A DNA stretch of 64,000 bases from Natronosporangium sp035305625 (lineage in GTDB: Bacteria > Actinomycetota > Actinomycetes > Mycobacteriales > Micromonosporaceae), in contig CAWEKD010000005.1 of NCBI GenBank assembly GCA_963809545.1, forward strand, positions 62,001 to 126,000, in the 5' to 3' direction. Below, piece by piece: positions 63,966 through 64,000 of this stretch. The notes beneath the pieces are model-generated. The model was not told the DNA's origin and did no database searches. It worked only from the letters and a program-made list of their open reading frames with translations. A program made the position numbers and the translations under genes. Position 1 is the first letter of the stretch. The number at the start of each line of letters is the position of its first letter.

Positions 63966-64000
63966 TCAGGAGGAGGTCAGCGGCAGGTAGACCCGACCGC
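63966..64000 (-). CDS. Possible 3' end of a leftward gene entering from outside
   Basis: On the minus strand the frame ending at TGA (63968-63966) reads ...GRVYLPLTSS. Its position behind a bidirectional hairpin is what a converging gene would show, but 11 codons cannot identify it. Confidence 0.3.
   Translation of the reverse strand, partial: GRVYLPLTSS

Noticed and set aside
1..64000. CRISPR arrays, insertion sequences, prophage genes, rRNA or tRNA
   Set aside because: No repeat-spacer arrays, transposases with terminal repeats, phage structural genes or RNA cloverleafs were seen; the Rpn protein is transposase-like in fold only and has no terminal inverted repeats.

Overview
ORGANISM. 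The window is very GC-rich. It encodes a Gram-positive actinobacterial gene set: a WhiB-family regulator, a His-tailed GroEL1, a PerM/DUF6350 protein, GuaB3, DUF5319, DUF1918, a short MtCM-type chorismate mutase and stand-alone M23 peptidases. Many promoters have a TANNNT -10 box 6-8 nt from the start codon, the signature of leaderless actinobacterial mRNAs. Gene order matches two blocks known from mycobacteria and streptomycetes: chorismate mutase/pcrA/M23/sucCD/perM/purN/purH, and guaB3/guaB/whiD/groEL1-groES/tsaD-rimI-tsaB-tsaE/alr. The style suggests Micromonosporaceae, but I cannot prove the genus. LAYOUT. 1-6.3 kb: end of mdh, a beta-lytic-type M23 protein, folD, an orphan peptide-binding lipoprotein, an Rpn-family nuclease with an apparent gene-within-gene, and a GNAT enzyme. 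6.3-13.4 kb: purH-purN, DUF4190, a PerM homologue, sucC-sucD and a B12-binding protein. 13.6-18.9 kb: two membrane-anchored M23 peptidases, pcrA (frameshifted) and chorismate mutase behind a Phe-rich leader peptide. 18.9-22.8 kb: a PspC-type sensor kinase (frameshifted) with its regulator, divergent from a PspC/LiaF-like gene across three 11-bp direct repeats. 22.9-28.2 kb: psd and pssA (convergent), two double-Nudix proteins and a methyltransferase. 28.2-35.8 kb: guaA, M48 and M1 peptidases, guaB3 (frameshifted), guaB and DUF5319. 35.9-43.8 kb: a LuxR-type regulator, whiD, dnaE, groEL1-groES with two CIRCE operators, and DUF1918. 43.8-53.5 kb: a lipoprotein, a THUMP-like methyltransferase, ybaK, and a leftward run acpS, nnr, alr, hydrolase, tsaE, tsaB, rimI, tsaD. 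53.7-64 kb: hldE with a deleted glycosyltransferase, glmS, a voltage-sensor-like membrane protein, glmM, rpsI, rplM and a large membrane protein with a disordered tail. HOW IT FITS TOGETHER. Most genes are core metabolism: purines, TCA cycle, amino-sugar and alanine supply for the wall, tRNA t6A modification and protein folding. The most interesting signals are regulatory. They are (1) a candidate ribosome-mediated Phe attenuator upstream of chorismate mutase, with a leaderless Phe4-Tyr leader peptide; (2) an Rpn gene whose long form looks leaderless while an internal ATG with its own Shine-Dalgarno would yield a 95-residue C-terminal product; (3) helically phased repeats in the PspC two-component divergon; and (4) at least 15 leaderless-type starts. 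Three genes that are normally intact (pcrA, the sensor kinase, guaB3) carry single-base frame disruptions, so sequence or assembly error should be ruled out before calling pseudogenes. No rRNA, tRNA, CRISPR, insertion sequence or prophage was recognised.
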